From positions 68,230 through 132,229 of the forward strand of contig JAXLWB010000027.1 of assembly GCA_046328715.1 (NCBI GenBank): 64,000 nucleotides of DNA. Reading direction: 5' to 3'. Numbering within the stretch: the first letter of the stretch is position 1; each line of letters begins with the position of its first letter. Shown here one piece after another: positions 8,742-17,357 of this stretch. A model generated the notes under the pieces. That model had not been told where the DNA came from. It saw only the letters and a program-made list of their open reading frames with translations, and made no database searches. Origin of the DNA: JAXLWB01 sp046328715. Its GTDB lineage: Bacteria > Chloroflexota > Anaerolineae > Caldilineales > Caldilineaceae. Made by a program: the position numbers and the translations under genes.

Positions 8742-9950
8742 TTAAATCTTCTCCAACGCTTGCCTCAGATCCTCCACCAGATCATCTGTATCCTCAATCC
8801 CGCAGCAAAGACGCACTAACTCGTCACGGATACCCAATTTGAGTCGCTCTTCAGGGTCGACATGGGCATAGCCCATCACTGCCAGTGGGCTAACCATCGT
8901 CTCCGCACCGCCCAGGCTGGGGCCGATAGTTGCGACCTGGAGGGCATCGATAAAGCGATGGGCTTTCTCGCGGCTGTCGTCGGGGTCACTGCCTTCGATC
9001 TCAAAGCTAACCACGCCGCCGAAACCCTTCATGGTGGCCTTCGCCAGCTCATGGTCGCGATGACAGTCCAACCCTGGGTACCAGACTTTGCGTACCTTCG
9101 GGTGATTGGCTAAGAAGCGTGCAACTGCCAATCCGTTTGCATTATGCCGATCGACCCGCAACGCTAGGGTTTTGATGCCGCGTAAGATTAAGTATGCAGT
9201 GTTCGGCGCTACGATTTGTCCAAAGAGCGCCTGCATTTGACGTAGCGCTGTCAGCTCCTGAAAGTTGCCAATTACAACCCCAGCCATCAGATCGTTGTGT
9301 CCGGCCAGATATTTGGTTACGCTATGAACGACCAAGTCGACACCGTAGTCGAGCGGGCGCAGGTTGAGCGGCGTAGCAAAGGTCGAATCGATCATGACCT
9401 TGACACCGCGGCTGTGTGCCATCTCTACCACACGCTTGAGATCCAAACAATGGTTGAACGGGTTGGTTGGCGACTCGGAGAGAATTAAGCGCGTGTTGGG
9501 GCGGATGGCGGCTTCGATTGCTGCATAGTCCCCGTGCGGCACCAGTGAACTCTCTACGCCGTAGCGCGGCAAAAACTTCTCACAAAAGTTCAACGTGCTG
9601 TGGTAACACTCATCGGTCAGAATCAAGTGATCGCCCGCTTTGAGCAGGAGCAGCAACGCCCCAGTCACCGCACCCATGCCGCTGCTCACGAGAATTGCAT
9701 CTTGCCCACCCTCCAATGCCGCCAACTTGGCCTCCGCTGCCCGTACTGTAGGATTACCATAGCGGCCATACTCCTCGCGCTCTGGCTCGTCCCAAAACAT
9801 GTGTTCTTCGGTGAAGTTGACCAAGGCTTCGGTTGTCTCAAAGGTATAGACCGAGGTCTGGACGATGGGAACCAGCAGGCTATGATGGGAACGAAAACGC
9901 TTTTCACCAGCATGGACGGATTGAGTAGAGGGTCGTGGTTGATTGGACAT
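8742..9950 (-). CDS. Cys/Met-metabolism PLP enzyme, cystathionine gamma-synthase-like
   Basis: 402 residues of the trans-sulfuration PLP family. The YGRYGNPTVRAAEAKLA segment contacts cofactor phosphate, and the Schiff-base lysine lies in SVTKYLAGHNDLMAG, both strongly diagnostic. The closest pattern I recognise is the cystathionine gamma-synthase/methionine gamma-lyase/O-acylhomoserine sulfhydrylase set. The exact reaction cannot be told from motifs alone; gamma-synthase is favoured by the AGHNDLMAG and ESPTNPF segments. The gene is single, with no other methionine genes beside it. A 129-bp palindrome lies upstream of its start. Confidence 0.88.
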   Translation of the reverse strand: MSNQPRPSTQSVHAGEKRFRSHHSLLVPIVQTSVYTFETTEALVNFTEEHMFWDEPEREEYGRYGNPTVRAAEAKLAALEGGQDAILVSSGMGAVTGALLLLLKAGDHLILTDECYHSTLNFCEKFLPRYGVESSLVPHGDYAAIEAAIRPNTRLILSESPTNPFNHCLDLKRVVEMAHSRGVKVMIDSTFATPLNLRPLDYGVDLVVHSVTKYLAGHNDLMAGVVIGNFQELTALRQMQALFGQIVAPNTAYLILRGIKTLALRVDRHNANGLAVARFLANHPKVRKVWYPGLDCHRDHELAKATMKGFGGVVSFEIEGSDPDDSREKAHRFIDALQVATIGPSLGGAETMVSPLAVMGYAHVDPEERLKLGIRDELVRLCCGIEDTDDLVEDLRQALEKI

Positions 9951-9979
9951 TGAATGATTCTTCCCGAATGGCTATAAAG

Positions 9980-10108
9980 AAAATCTCCATAAGCAGGTTC
10001 TAATAGACACACTATTTAAACATTGCACAATCTGCCGTAGAACCCAACCCTTGGAGATTGTGCAATGTTTAAGTGTCATATCTATAAGAATTTGCTTATG
10101 GAGATTTT
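9980..10108. repeat. 129-bp palindromic element
   Basis: Outer arms AAAATCTCCATAAGCA (9980-9995) and its exact complement (10093-10108). Inner arms TTAAACATTGCACAATCT (10016-10033) and complement (10055-10072, exact). The intervening bases pair imperfectly. No open frame. It could be a MITE or a large hairpin between the PLP gene and the PFOR operon. Confidence 0.8.
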
Positions 10109-10166
10109 ACCTTATGTCTAGATAGTCCCTAAATTAGTAGCAAAAAGTTGTCTCTGAGCGAGAAAT

Positions 10167-12131
10167 CTACGCTTCGCCTCGTGCCTTTGCTGCTGCACGA
10201 GCTTTGGCCGCAGCAATTCGTTCCTGGGCGCTGCTGCTCAAGGTTGTTCCTGCGGCTGCGCTTGCTGCAGGTGCTGGCGCTTCTGTAACTGGAGCAGGTG
10301 CGCTCTCCGCAACGGCGGCGCTTCCACCTTTGGCGGCAGCGGCACGTGCCTTTGCCGCTGCAATTCGGTCTGCAGCCGCAGAGCTGAGATTGGCAGGAGC
10401 CGCCGGAGCGGGAACGTCACCATTCTTTTCGACACGCTCCTTGGCGGCTGCAATTCGTTCGGCAGCTTGCGTGGCTGTGCCGCTACTATTTCGCTTGATC
10501 CCCGCTAGATCTTGCCAGAGATGCCAATTGTTCAAACGATCCTGCATCGCACCGAGCAGTTGAGGGCTGGGGTTGCCATCCTTGTCAAAGTGTTTCTCAA
10601 AGCGCCCTTCGCCACGGGCAAAGTCGATAAAGGTAAATTCCTTCTTGGTCTTCAAATCGACTGACCAATCGTCGTTGAGATTGGGATTGCCCTTGAGGTC
10701 GATGCGTTCGCTCAAGGTCTTGCCCTTGCGTGGATCGTAGACGATCAGCGGGAAAGCACGGCTTTCGACGGCGGCCTTGGCCCGCTGGGCTGCTTCCTGA
10801 TCGCCTACGCCGTGTTCAGGTTGGCAAGTGGTGTAGACGCTGATGATTGCAGGACCGGGATACTCGTTGGCTTCCATGACCACACGGTAGAAGTGATTCA
10901 TGTGTGCTGCCGTTGTCTGCGCCACGTAGACATTCGGGTGCATCATGGCGATCTGGGCGACCTCTTTACGTGCCTCAGTCTTGCCCAATTCTTCACGACC
11001 GGCAGGTGTCATCTTAGTGTTTTGCCCGGTGAAGGTACCGGTTGAGGCTTGACCGCCTGTGTTCGAATAGACCTGCGTGTCGAGCAGCAGCACCTTGATG
11101 TCCATACCCGAGGCCATCATGCGGCTGAGGGCACCAAAGCCGATGTCAAGCATGGCACCATCGCCGCCGATCACCCAGAGGCGCTTCTTTTCCCAGCCCT
11201 GCTGATCCCAGCGAGCGCGGATGCCCATCGCATCGGTGGGGCCATTCTCGAAGAGCGAGTTGGTCCAGGTGACACCCCAGGGGTTGTAGGGGTAGGTGCT
11301 GCCATAGACGGTGGTGCAGCCAGTGGAATTGACAATGCCGATGTTCTCTCGGCCAAACTGAAAGGCAGTCGCCGCCATCCACATGCGTAGCGCAGTCGCT
11401 TCACCACAGCCAGCACAGGAACCAGCGCCGCCGACATAGAGCAAACTCTTGTCGGCCAACATCATATCGACCAAGACGCGGTCGCTGATAAAACGATCTG
11501 GGGTGGGCGGTAGGTCACGGAAGAATTGGAAGGCGTCTCGATATTGTGGTACGGTCTCTTCCTGCTTTTGGATCATCTTTAGCGCGTTGTAGCCCAAATC
11601 GGCGCAAACCTGGACACATTCGGCGCAGCCCTTGCACTTGGTGGGATCGATAAAGATACCAAATTTGCCACCGCTGCCGGCGTCCTTCTTTTCGGGTACA
11701 TTGTAGAATTTGTTGGTGACAGCCCATTGCTCTTCCAACCAAGCTCGTTGCTCTTCGGGTGTCTGTGCCAGGGCCGCCTTCAAAATCGGACCTTCGACCA
11801 CTTTACCCAAGATGGCGGTGTCGGGACATTCGGTGACACAAGTCATACAACCGACACAGTTATTGTGGTTAAATTCGGGAATTTCAGGCGCGATATAGGA
11901 AAAGTCGCGAAAGGCACCTGTTCCTGCCGGGATGAGCGAGCGGGCTACACTGACATCCGCATCGAGAATATCATCATTGCCATCTTCATAGGCGGCGACA
12001 ATGCGCGCATTAAAATCGGCAATATAGGTATCAAGGTCAAGGGAAAGATTCGCACCCTTGCTGTGACCGTTGCTATGGCCATTCGTTTCTACGACCGGTT
12101 CATCGTCAATCAGAAAAATGGGACTACCCAT
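10167..12131 (-). CDS. pyruvate:ferredoxin oxidoreductase, ferredoxin + TPP (delta-beta) chain
   Basis: 654 residues. An NGHSNGH linker-like N-terminus precedes two [4Fe-4S] motifs (CVGCMTCVTEC and CKGCAECVQVC), then the thiamine-diphosphate beta domain with CAGCGEA, a GDGAMLDIGFGAL metal/TPP motif and YSNTGGQASTGT. This corresponds to domains V-VI of single-chain PFOR; the alpha-gamma part is the separate upstream gene. The last 105 residues are an added tail with three copies of A-x-E/D-R-I-A-A-A-K-x-R separated by Ala/Pro linkers. Known reaction: pyruvate + CoA + oxidised ferredoxin to acetyl-CoA + CO2 + reduced ferredoxin. TAAGGAGA gives a good ribosome site for ATG 12131. Confidence 0.93.
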   Translation of the reverse strand: MGSPIFLIDDEPVVETNGHSNGHSKGANLSLDLDTYIADFNARIVAAYEDGNDDILDADVSVARSLIPAGTGAFRDFSYIAPEIPEFNHNNCVGCMTCVTECPDTAILGKVVEGPILKAALAQTPEEQRAWLEEQWAVTNKFYNVPEKKDAGSGGKFGIFIDPTKCKGCAECVQVCADLGYNALKMIQKQEETVPQYRDAFQFFRDLPPTPDRFISDRVLVDMMLADKSLLYVGGAGSCAGCGEATALRMWMAATAFQFGRENIGIVNSTGCTTVYGSTYPYNPWGVTWTNSLFENGPTDAMGIRARWDQQGWEKKRLWVIGGDGAMLDIGFGALSRMMASGMDIKVLLLDTQVYSNTGGQASTGTFTGQNTKMTPAGREELGKTEARKEVAQIAMMHPNVYVAQTTAAHMNHFYRVVMEANEYPGPAIISVYTTCQPEHGVGDQEAAQRAKAAVESRAFPLIVYDPRKGKTLSERIDLKGNPNLNDDWSVDLKTKKEFTFIDFARGEGRFEKHFDKDGNPSPQLLGAMQDRLNNWHLWQDLAGIKRNSSGTATQAAERIAAAKERVEKNGDVPAPAAPANLSSAAADRIAAAKARAAAAKGGSAAVAESAPAPVTEAPAPAASAAAGTTLSSSAQERIAAAKARAAAKARGEA

Positions 12132-12171
12132 GTTGTCTCCTTATAAAATCTCTCTTGTTACTGCCAAGCTG

Positions 12172-12299
12172 CCCCACCCTAACCCTCCCCCCAAAGGGAG
12201 GGAACTTTCACGGGAAGGATAATATTGGGTGTACAGAAGAACCTACTTTATCCGTTCCGTCACTGTTCCCTCCCTTAGCAGGGGAGGGTTAGGGTGGGG
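12172..12299. repeat. inverted repeat between the two PFOR genes
   Basis: CCCCACCCTAACCCTCCCC (12172-12190) and its exact complement (12281-12299). A further inner pairing (GGGAGGGAAC with GTTCCCTCCC, 12195-12204 and 12265-12274) extends it. It could attenuate transcription between the alpha-gamma and beta genes or stabilise the upstream message. Confidence 0.7.
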
Positions 12300-12304
12300 T
12301 TGTA

Positions 12305-14677
12305 TTACGCTTCCACTTTTTCCACTTCGCGGTTCGAAAGCAGGCCCACAGGTTTACTGTGTCCATTTTCCTGTTGTACGACAATCAGGCTACCCGATTT
12401 TTGCTCGCTCAGACGTTGTAGTACTGAATCCAGATTTTCATCGGGCTGAACCGTGGCGACGTTGCGGCTCATAATTTCCTCGGCAACGTGTCCATTGCTG
12501 CCATTGCCGTTCTTTTCGAGATCGCTGCTGTTGACCCAACCGGCTAGGTTGCCGTCGTTATCAACGACGACGATGGTCTTGATGCCCTTGCTTTCCATGG
12601 TCTGCGCAATCTTAGCGACTGAGGTGGTGGGGCGACAGGCGATGACCGGGCTGCTCATGACATCTTGCACGAGTTTGCCATTGTGGCCGTTGCTGTGACC
12701 ATTGACATGGCCATTGGTCGCAGCGCCTTCTGCGCTCTGGATCACTTCCTGCGGAATTTCGAGTACTTCGCTAAAGCCACGGCGCACACAGGTCAGGTTA
12801 TCCTGCACGATTTGATCGCCGCGTTTGCCGAAGTACTTGCGCAAACTTTTCTCGACGCCCTTCATCAATTCGCTCTCACTCAGGTTGCGTTGGCGTAGGA
12901 AGGGAGTTGACTTGAGGAAGACGCCGAGCAGGACGATACCTTGCATACGCACTTGCAGATCGGGTACGGAGGCTACGGTACGCGCAATGGCAGCAGCATC
13001 AAGATAGAGCACCCGAAGGTTGCGGCTGCGGATGATGCGCCGCGCATATTCGGGAATGTTGTGCCATACCAGCTTAGGATCGGCATGGATCGACTGGACG
13101 AAGACGGTGCCGCCTGGCTGCAAACCGCTTAACGGGTTGCCCGTGCTAAAGGCGTTGACATCGTTCATCGGCACGAACTCGACAAAGTTCATTTCGCAGT
13201 GGGTGCGAATCGGCTGGTCGGCGATCGTGAGATAGTAGGTAGTTGGTAGACCCTTCTTTTCCGAGCCATATTTGGGATAGGCTTGCACATAAAGATCAAA
13301 GAGATCGCCGACGATGGTAGCGATGACTTTGTTGGTGGTGACCGAACCGTAGCCACCGACCGAGTGACCGCGCATCGAGAAGGCACCAGTTGGGCGCACA
13401 TCGGGATCGAAGCTGCTGTGAATGGCCAGTTCGTGCTTGATGCCCAACACAAAGTAGCGGCGCCCTTCGTTGATCATGTTTTCGACGGTGGCGATAAAGT
13501 CGCCGGGGCGTACATCGCGGCTGCCCAACCCTGCCGAACCACTGTAAATCATTGGCACTCGACTGATCGAAGGATATCCTTCGCTGCCGATCATGGCGTC
13601 GGCAAAGGCCGCCTTGATTTCAGCGGTCAGTGGATTGCTCTGACCCATCGGATTGTCCATGCGTTCAAGCACAGCAAAGGCCTTGGTATTGCGCAGCGCC
13701 TCGACCAATTCGGGGCCAGGGAAGGGGCGGAAACTGGTGACATGGACGACGCCGACCTTCCAGCCTTTGTGTTCACGCAGATAGTCGCAGGTCACTTCAG
13801 CAGTCTCGGCCATACCGCCCATGCAGACAATCGCATATTCTGCGTCTTCCATGCGATAAGGCTCAATCAGATCGTAACGACGCCCAGTCAGATCGTAGAA
13901 TTCGTCCATGCACTTCTTGAGAATCGGCTTAACGTTGTCGTAGAAGTAGCGCTGGGCAATTTTACCCTTCATGTAGCTGTCTTGATTTTGCACCACACCC
14001 GACATCATCGGTCGGCTGGGGTTCATCAAATTGTGCAGCTTTTCACTGGGGCTGCCCATGTATTCCTTCATCAGCTCCAATTCAGGCAAGAGCACATTTT
14101 CTACGGTGTGGGTGGTGAGGAAGCCATCTTGCGCACTGAGGAAGGGCGTTTGGCTCTCTTCGGCAGCACGGCGAGCGATCAATGCCATATCGCCTGCACC
14201 CTGGGCATTCTTGGCAATGACCATGCCCCAGCCGGTATCGGCCACACCCATAATGTCATCATGGCCAGCGTGTACATTCAAGCCTTGACTGGTGAGCGCA
14301 CGCGCTCCGATGTGAAACACAATGGGTAAGCGTTTGCCAGAGATGACGTACAATACTTCCTTCATCAGGATCAGGCCCTGACCAGAGGTAAAGTTCGTCA
14401 CACGTCCTCCTGCTACAGCAAACCCTTCGGCTGCTGAGGCTGAAGAATGTTCGCTTTCGGGCTCCATAAAGATGATTTTTTCGCCCCACAAATTGGTCTT
14501 TCCATTCGCCACAGCCATCGCATAATGTTGACCCATAACGGTGGATGAAGTGATTGGATAGGCACAGGCACCCTGCGTAATATTGGTTTCCACCCAAGCT
14601 ACAGTTCCACTTCCATCATCTGTTGTAGGAATGCCAGGATAGCGGAATTGTTTTGGCTCACTGCCAGAATTAGCCAT
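12305..14677 (-). CDS. pyruvate:ferredoxin oxidoreductase alpha-gamma chain fused to a CBS pair
   Basis: 790 residues. The alpha domain shows GACAYPITSSTVMGQ, SASAAEGFAVAGGRV and TNFTSGQGLILMKEVLY; domain II carries RPFPGPELVEALRNTKAFAVLERMD; the gamma domain follows with HSVGGYGSVTTNKVIA and ends near residue 640. A NGHVNGHSNGHNG linker (655-667) then leads to two CBS motifs (about 668-723 and 731-786: VQDVMSSPVIACRP, VVVDNDGNLAGWV, EEIMSRNVATVQPD, GSLIVVQQENG). CBS pairs commonly bind adenine nucleotides, so the chain may sense energy state; that is inference. A strong GGAGGTG site precedes ATG 14677. It is first in a two-gene operon with the beta chain. Confidence 0.92.
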   Translation of the reverse strand: MANSGSEPKQFRYPGIPTTDDGSGTVAWVETNITQGACAYPITSSTVMGQHYAMAVANGKTNLWGEKIIFMEPESEHSSASAAEGFAVAGGRVTNFTSGQGLILMKEVLYVISGKRLPIVFHIGARALTSQGLNVHAGHDDIMGVADTGWGMVIAKNAQGAGDMALIARRAAEESQTPFLSAQDGFLTTHTVENVLLPELELMKEYMGSPSEKLHNLMNPSRPMMSGVVQNQDSYMKGKIAQRYFYDNVKPILKKCMDEFYDLTGRRYDLIEPYRMEDAEYAIVCMGGMAETAEVTCDYLREHKGWKVGVVHVTSFRPFPGPELVEALRNTKAFAVLERMDNPMGQSNPLTAEIKAAFADAMIGSEGYPSISRVPMIYSGSAGLGSRDVRPGDFIATVENMINEGRRYFVLGIKHELAIHSSFDPDVRPTGAFSMRGHSVGGYGSVTTNKVIATIVGDLFDLYVQAYPKYGSEKKGLPTTYYLTIADQPIRTHCEMNFVEFVPMNDVNAFSTGNPLSGLQPGGTVFVQSIHADPKLVWHNIPEYARRIIRSRNLRVLYLDAAAIARTVASVPDLQVRMQGIVLLGVFLKSTPFLRQRNLSESELMKGVEKSLRKYFGKRGDQIVQDNLTCVRRGFSEVLEIPQEVIQSAEGAATNGHVNGHSNGHNGKLVQDVMSSPVIACRPTTSVAKIAQTMESKGIKTIVVVDNDGNLAGWVNSSDLEKNGNGSNGHVAEEIMSRNVATVQPDENLDSVLQRLSEQKSGSLIVVQQENGHSKPVGLLSNREVEKVEA

Positions 14678-15202
14678 GATCTACACCTCCAAGAAATAGT
14701 TAACTCAACCGCAGCTTAGATTGCCAGCTCACGCTACACACTTGTCGATAACATGCGTAACATGAATTACTGACTTTCTAAGTCGCTAAAGCATAAAATA
14801 ATTAGTCGTTCGATTGCCATGCTCGATGATCTGACTTACATCGCCATGTAAGATTATGCGCATCATTGAGCAAACTTCTACATTTCACTTGCTCATGTGT
14901 TGAAAGTTTGCCAAACATAGCAATAACACATGAGTCATACCAAAGTTGTGGCGCTTTCGTTCTTGCCATCGAAGACTGATCGAATTCGTACTGAGGATCA
15001 TTATTATACAGAATTTGATAAAAAAGGAAAGAATCTCACAAAGAACTCTGTGAAGTTCGTAGATATTCTCAAAGTAGGAAAACTTCAAGCTGTTGTAGCT
15101 TGAAATGATGGATTTGCCAACGCAGGTTCGAACCCTGCCTGGGTGGGAGAATACAGTTCTTGGTTCTTCACCTGGAACAGTAAGTTAAAGGGGCAGAAAT
15201 AA
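14678..15202. other. divergent intergenic region with hairpins
   Basis: The 525 bp between PFOR (minus) and PDH (plus) should hold the promoters of both. Visible structures: CTTACAT/ATGTAAG hairpin (14835-14852), CTCATGTGTT/AACACATGAG inverted repeat (14892-14901, 14925-14934) and a tRNA-like piece at 15084-15150. No gene is convincing. The inverted repeats are candidate regulator sites but match no operator I can name. Confidence 0.5.
15084..15150 (+). other. tRNA-like 3' fragment (T-arm)
   Basis: GCAGG-TTCGAAC-CCTGC (15122-15138) is a perfect 5-bp T-stem with a canonical T-loop. It is preceded by a 7-bp stem and 7-base loop (TTCAAGC...GCTTGAA, 15084-15104) in anticodon-arm position. No D-arm and no acceptor 5' strand pairing with CTGGGTG are present. 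A tRNA remnant or coincidence; not a functional tRNA as it stands. Confidence 0.35.
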
Positions 15203-16267
15203 ATGAAGACAGCAGAAGTAACTCCAGTCTTGGCCAGTGTCAAGACAAATGGCGCGTCCCTAAACGCCAACATCACCTCGACAGCCGCAGTCACAACTTT
15301 CAAAAGTAATGTGCTTTCCACTGAGCAATTACGTCAGATGTACCGCACCATGTTTCTCATCCGCCGAGTGGAAGAGTCGCTCCTCGCCCTTGCCGAGTCG
15401 GGCAAGATCGGTGGCGCTATGCACACTGCCATTGGCCATGAAGCGAATGCAGTGGGAATGGCAACTGCCCTCCGCCCGGATGATCTACTTACCTGTACCT
15501 ATCGAGGTCACCATCATGCCTTGGCGCGAGGCATGGATCCCAAACGGGCGATTGCTGAGGTGTTAGGGCGTGCTGATGGTTTTGCCAAAGGCAAAGGGGG
15601 CTCGATGCACTTTGTCGAACCCTCACTTGGTTTGATGGGCTCGAACGGGATTGTCGGTGCGCAAGTACCGCACGCCGCGGGTATGGCCTTGGCGAGCAAA
15701 CTGCGTGGCGAGGATAAGGTAGCCATTACCTTCTTTGGTGATGGTGCACTCTATCAAGGGCTCATGCACGAAACCTTCAACATGGCGCAAAAATGGTTGT
15801 TGCCGATTATCTTTTACTGTGAAAACAACCGCTACTCCGAAATGACCCCGATCAGTCGAACCTCGTCCGCTCAAGAGATCTACAAATTTGTCCATGCCTA
15901 TGGTATGAACAGTGTCCAGATCGATGGCAATGATGTGGAGGAAACCTATCAAGCCATCAAAGCCGCCGCCGAGCGTGCCCGTAAAGGGGAAGGTCCAACC
16001 TTTATCGAAGCCTTGACCTATCGCTTGTCTGGCCATATGGCAGGTGACCTGGAAACCTATCGCACCAAAGAAGAATTAGAGATGCAGCGCAAAGTTGAGC
16101 CGTTGGCGCGACTCGAAGATAAGTTGTTCAAGCGCAAAGTCAAGGCTGCCGAGCTAGAGAAAATCCGCGATGAAGTAGAAAAGGTGGTAGCCGAAGCGGT
16201 CGAGTTTGCCCAGAATAGTCCCTGGCCTGACCCTGCCGAAGCTTATACGGATGTGTACGCCGACTGA
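15203..16267 (+). CDS. pdhA: pyruvate dehydrogenase E1 alpha subunit
   Basis: 354 residues. A variable N-terminus of about 40 residues precedes the E1 core: YRTMFLIRRVEESL, GAMHTAIGHEANAVG, TYRGHHHALARG, GKGGSMHF, and the TPP-binding GDGALYQGLMHETFNMAQ with NN about 30 residues later. With E1 beta it decarboxylates a 2-oxo acid and acetylates the E2 lipoyl arm. Pyruvate is the likely substrate, but acetoin or branched-chain 2-oxo acid complexes share this pattern. First of three genes E1alpha-E1beta-E2. The start is preceded by a weak AAAGGGGC ribosome site. Confidence 0.92.
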   Translation: MKTAEVTPVLASVKTNGASLNANITSTAAVTTFKSNVLSTEQLRQMYRTMFLIRRVEESLLALAESGKIGGAMHTAIGHEANAVGMATALRPDDLLTCTYRGHHHALARGMDPKRAIAEVLGRADGFAKGKGGSMHFVEPSLGLMGSNGIVGAQVPHAAGMALASKLRGEDKVAITFFGDGALYQGLMHETFNMAQKWLLPIIFYCENNRYSEMTPISRTSSAQEIYKFVHAYGMNSVQIDGNDVEETYQAIKAAAERARKGEGPTFIEALTYRLSGHMAGDLETYRTKEELEMQRKVEPLARLEDKLFKRKVKAAELEKIRDEVEKVVAEAVEFAQNSPWPDPAEAYTDVYAD

Positions 16268-16294
16268 ATCTCTCATCTCAAGTCTCTAAACCTT

Positions 16295-17275
16295 ATGCGA
16301 AAATCACAATATATCCAAGCTATCAATGAAGCCATGAGCGAAGAAATGCAGCGCGATCCGAATGTCTTCCTCATCGGCGAAGATATCGCCCGTTACGGTG
16401 GACTCTTCCGCGTCACGCGCAACCTCTTCAGTACCTTTGGCGAAAACCGCGTGATCGATACACCGATCAGCGAACAAGGTTTTATGGGCATGGCGATTGG
16501 TGCAGCGACCGTGGGCATGCGCCCAATCGTCGAGTTGATGTACATGGACTTCTTTATGGTCTGTGCTGATCAGATCTTCAATCAGGCGGCCAAGATGCAT
16601 TACATGACCGGCGGCCTGCTCAATGTGCCCATGGTCATTCGCGGTCAACATGGCGGCGGCAAGCGCTATGGTTCGCAGCATAGCCAGGCTGTAGAAAGCG
16701 CCTTTGCCCAATTCCCAGGCATCAAGGTGGTTGCGCCAGCCACACCCTACGACGCCAAAGGGCTGCTCAAGTCGGCCATTCGTGACAACAATCCGGTGCT
16801 TTTTCTTGAACACAAAATGCTTTACTTCACCAAGGGCGATCTGCCCCCCGTGGAAGAAGAGTACGTCGTTCCAATTGGCAAGGCCGATGTCAAACGTCAA
16901 GGCAAAGATCTGACGTTGACAGCCTTCAGTTACCAACTGCTTGAAGCATTGCAAGCGGCAGAAGAACTCAAGAAAGAGCATGACATCGACGTCGAAGTCG
17001 TCGATCTGCGCAGCATTGTGCCGCTTGACATGGAGACGGTTTATCAATCTGTGGCCAAAACTGGGCGGCTCTTGGCTGTTCACGAGTCACAGGCGAACTG
17101 TGGCATCGGTGCCGAGATCGTAGCTCGTATCTATGAAGAAGCACCGCACTTGCTCAAGGCTCCGGCACGTCGGTTGGGAATGGCACCCGTTTCGATTCCA
17201 GTCTCAAAACCGCTAGAGGAAGAAGTGCTTCCCTGGAAAAATAAGATCAAGGCGACTGTGTTAGGTATGTTTTAG
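16295..17275 (+). CDS. pdhB: pyruvate dehydrogenase E1 beta subunit
   Basis: 326 residues, the usual length. Characteristic stretches: IGEDIARYGGLFRVTRNL, DTPISEQGFMGMAIGAA, RPIVELMYMDF, QHGGGKRYGSQHSQAVE, PATPYDAKGLLKSAI, LTAFSYQ, and VVDLRSIVPLDMETV, all typical of the transketolase-like beta subunit of 2-oxo acid dehydrogenases. It lies 27 bp downstream of E1 alpha. I see no Shine-Dalgarno sequence before ATG 16295, so translation may rely on coupling. A word-repeat hairpin separates it from E2. Confidence 0.93.
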   Translation: MRKSQYIQAINEAMSEEMQRDPNVFLIGEDIARYGGLFRVTRNLFSTFGENRVIDTPISEQGFMGMAIGAATVGMRPIVELMYMDFFMVCADQIFNQAAKMHYMTGGLLNVPMVIRGQHGGGKRYGSQHSQAVESAFAQFPGIKVVAPATPYDAKGLLKSAIRDNNPVLFLEHKMLYFTKGDLPPVEEEYVVPIGKADVKRQGKDLTLTAFSYQLLEALQAAEELKKEHDIDVEVVDLRSIVPLDMETVYQSVAKTGRLLAVHESQANCGIGAEIVARIYEEAPHLLKAPARRLGMAPVSIPVSKPLEEEVLPWKNKIKATVLGMF

Positions 17276-17277
17276 TA

Positions 17278-17342
17278 AGACAGTGGGACAGTAAGACAGT
17301 TTTACCGGCTCACTGTTCTACTGTCCTACTGACCTACTGTTA
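17278..17342. repeat. GACAGT-word hairpin between pdhB and E2
   Basis: Units of AAGACAGTGGGACAGT (17278-17302) are followed by CACTGTTCTACTGTCCTACTG complementary units (17313-17340). Same word as 5262-5330. It sits inside an operon, so it is probably not a complete terminator. Confidence 0.65.
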
Positions 17343-17357
17343 AGTAAGGAAACCACT

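Noticed and set aside
13283..14329. Plus-strand open frame opposite the PFOR alpha gene
   Set aside because: No recognisable protein; the opposite strand carries strongly conserved PFOR sequence with a good ribosome site.
15084..15150. Complete tRNA gene
   Set aside because: The T-arm is perfect, but there is no D-arm, no pairing acceptor 5' strand and no acceptable anticodon loop, so it is reported only as a fragment.
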